From the NCBI GenBank assembly GCA_002308275.1, contig DBWF01000044.1, positions 12,468-18,618 on the forward strand: a DNA stretch of 6,151 bases. The letters run 5' to 3'. Below the pieces are notes generated by a model. It was not told the origin of the DNA, searched no databases, and worked only from the letters and a program-made list of their open reading frames with translations. Position numbers and translations under genes: made by a program. Source of the stretch: Caryophanales bacterium UBA1245. GTDB lineage: Bacteria > Bacillota_I > Bacilli_A > ML615J-28 > CAG-313. This document shows, one piece after another, positions 5,749-6,151 of this stretch. Position 1 is the stretch's first letter. Each line of letters opens with the position of its first letter.

Positions 5749-5755
5749 GAGATAA

Positions 5756-6151
5756 TTACATTTGTTCGTAAGTTGCAATACCAAGAATTGTTAAAGCATC
5801 TTTTAATACTTTTTTAAGGGCATCAAGAATTGTTAATTTTTCCATGGTGAGATCTAAATCATCACCAATAATCTTTTCATCATTATAGAAACTGTGTAAT
5901 TGATAAGCAAGTTCATCAATATAATGAGCAATCTTATGCACTAAACGTTTTCTACCCACTTCTTCGACCACAACTGGATATCTAAGAAGGGTTAGACAAA
6001 TATTTTTAACCCGTTCTTTATTAATTTTACTAAAAGTAGTAACTGGTTTATACACATTACCAGTTTCACTGAATTTTCTAAAAAGACTAGCAACTCTAGC
6101 ATAAGCATATTGCGCATAGAACACCGGATTTTCATTAGTTTTCTTTGTCAT
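5756..6151 (-). CDS. argS: Arginyl-tRNA synthetase, C-terminal part (5' end outside window)
   Basis: Class I arginyl-tRNA synthetase, the cytoplasmic enzyme that charges tRNA-Arg. The 131 visible residues are the end of the catalytic region plus the C-terminal DALR-type anticodon-binding domain. Near the start is the family signature NENPVFYAQYAYAR (residues 6-19), which corresponds to the well-known ENPVxYVQYAHAR segment of bacterial ArgRS. An all-helical region follows, with LRYPVVVEE (56-64) and LHSFYND (85-91), and the protein ends in the usual short tail finishing on Met. The ATG at the window edge is almost certainly an internal Met: ArgRS is normally about 550-560 residues, and this motif lies in its last third. 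It stops with TAA only 8 bp before the -35 box of the next promoter. No terminator hairpin is visible after it, so some transcription may run on into the hisS leader. Confidence 0.93.
   Translation of the reverse strand: MTKKTNENPVFYAQYAYARVASLFRKFSETGNVYKPVTTFSKINKERVKNICLTLLRYPVVVEEVGRKRLVHKIAHYIDELAYQLHSFYNDEKIIGDDLDLTMEKLTILDALKKVLKDALTILGIATYEQM

Noticed and set aside
6149..6151. ATG at the right edge as the true argS start
   Set aside because: The sequence beginning there matches the interior of ArgRS just before its C-terminal domain. The catalytic domain must lie beyond the window, so this is an internal Met.
1..6151. Mobile element, CRISPR array, phage or defence island
   Set aside because: No transposase, integrase, regularly spaced repeats, or terminal inverted repeats were seen; all genes are co-directional housekeeping or envelope genes with uniform base composition by eye.

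Overview
The window is a densely packed stretch of a low-GC Gram-positive (Bacillota) chromosome, with every gene on the minus strand, so it reads from right to left. The AT-rich DNA, strong AGGAGG-type ribosome binding sites, a T-box leader ahead of hisS-aspS, and the style of LspA, HisRS and AspRS all point to Bacillota. The eukaryote-like dCMP deaminase and compact gene layout would suit an Erysipelotrichia/Mollicutes-related Bacilli lineage, but that finer placement is a guess. TGA is a real stop (end of lspA) and the Trp codons I checked are TGG, so this is not a mycoplasma-type genetic code.

Layout in transcription order: (1) 6151-5756, the C-terminal part of argS, cut by the window edge. 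(2) 5755-5542, the only sizeable intergenic region. It holds a sigma-A-type promoter (TTGCAA, 17 bp, TATAAT) and a short T-box riboswitch leader with a textbook antiterminator. (3) 5541-1, an apparent seven-gene operon: hisS, aspS, a dCMP deaminase gene, a membrane-anchored PDZ/S16 Lon-like protease gene, a small unrecognised membrane protein gene, lspA, and the start of an RluD-family pseudouridine synthase gene. Gene joints range from a 13-nt gap to a 20-nt overlap, with no visible terminator between genes, so co-transcription and translational coupling are likely.

How the genes fit together: the first two charge tRNA-His and tRNA-Asp, and the leader probably senses uncharged tRNA-Asp, because GAC/GAU codons are present and His codons are absent upstream of the T-box. 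The deaminase feeds dUMP/dTMP synthesis, the S16 protease and LspA act at or outside the membrane, and RluD modifies rRNA. The grouping looks like a housekeeping superoperon rather than one pathway. I found no mobile element, CRISPR array, tRNA or rRNA gene, and no clear sign of an unknown defence or other dedicated system. The most unusual part is the T-box leader, which has almost no room for a normal Stem I and an ambiguous expression platform (transcriptional or translational).
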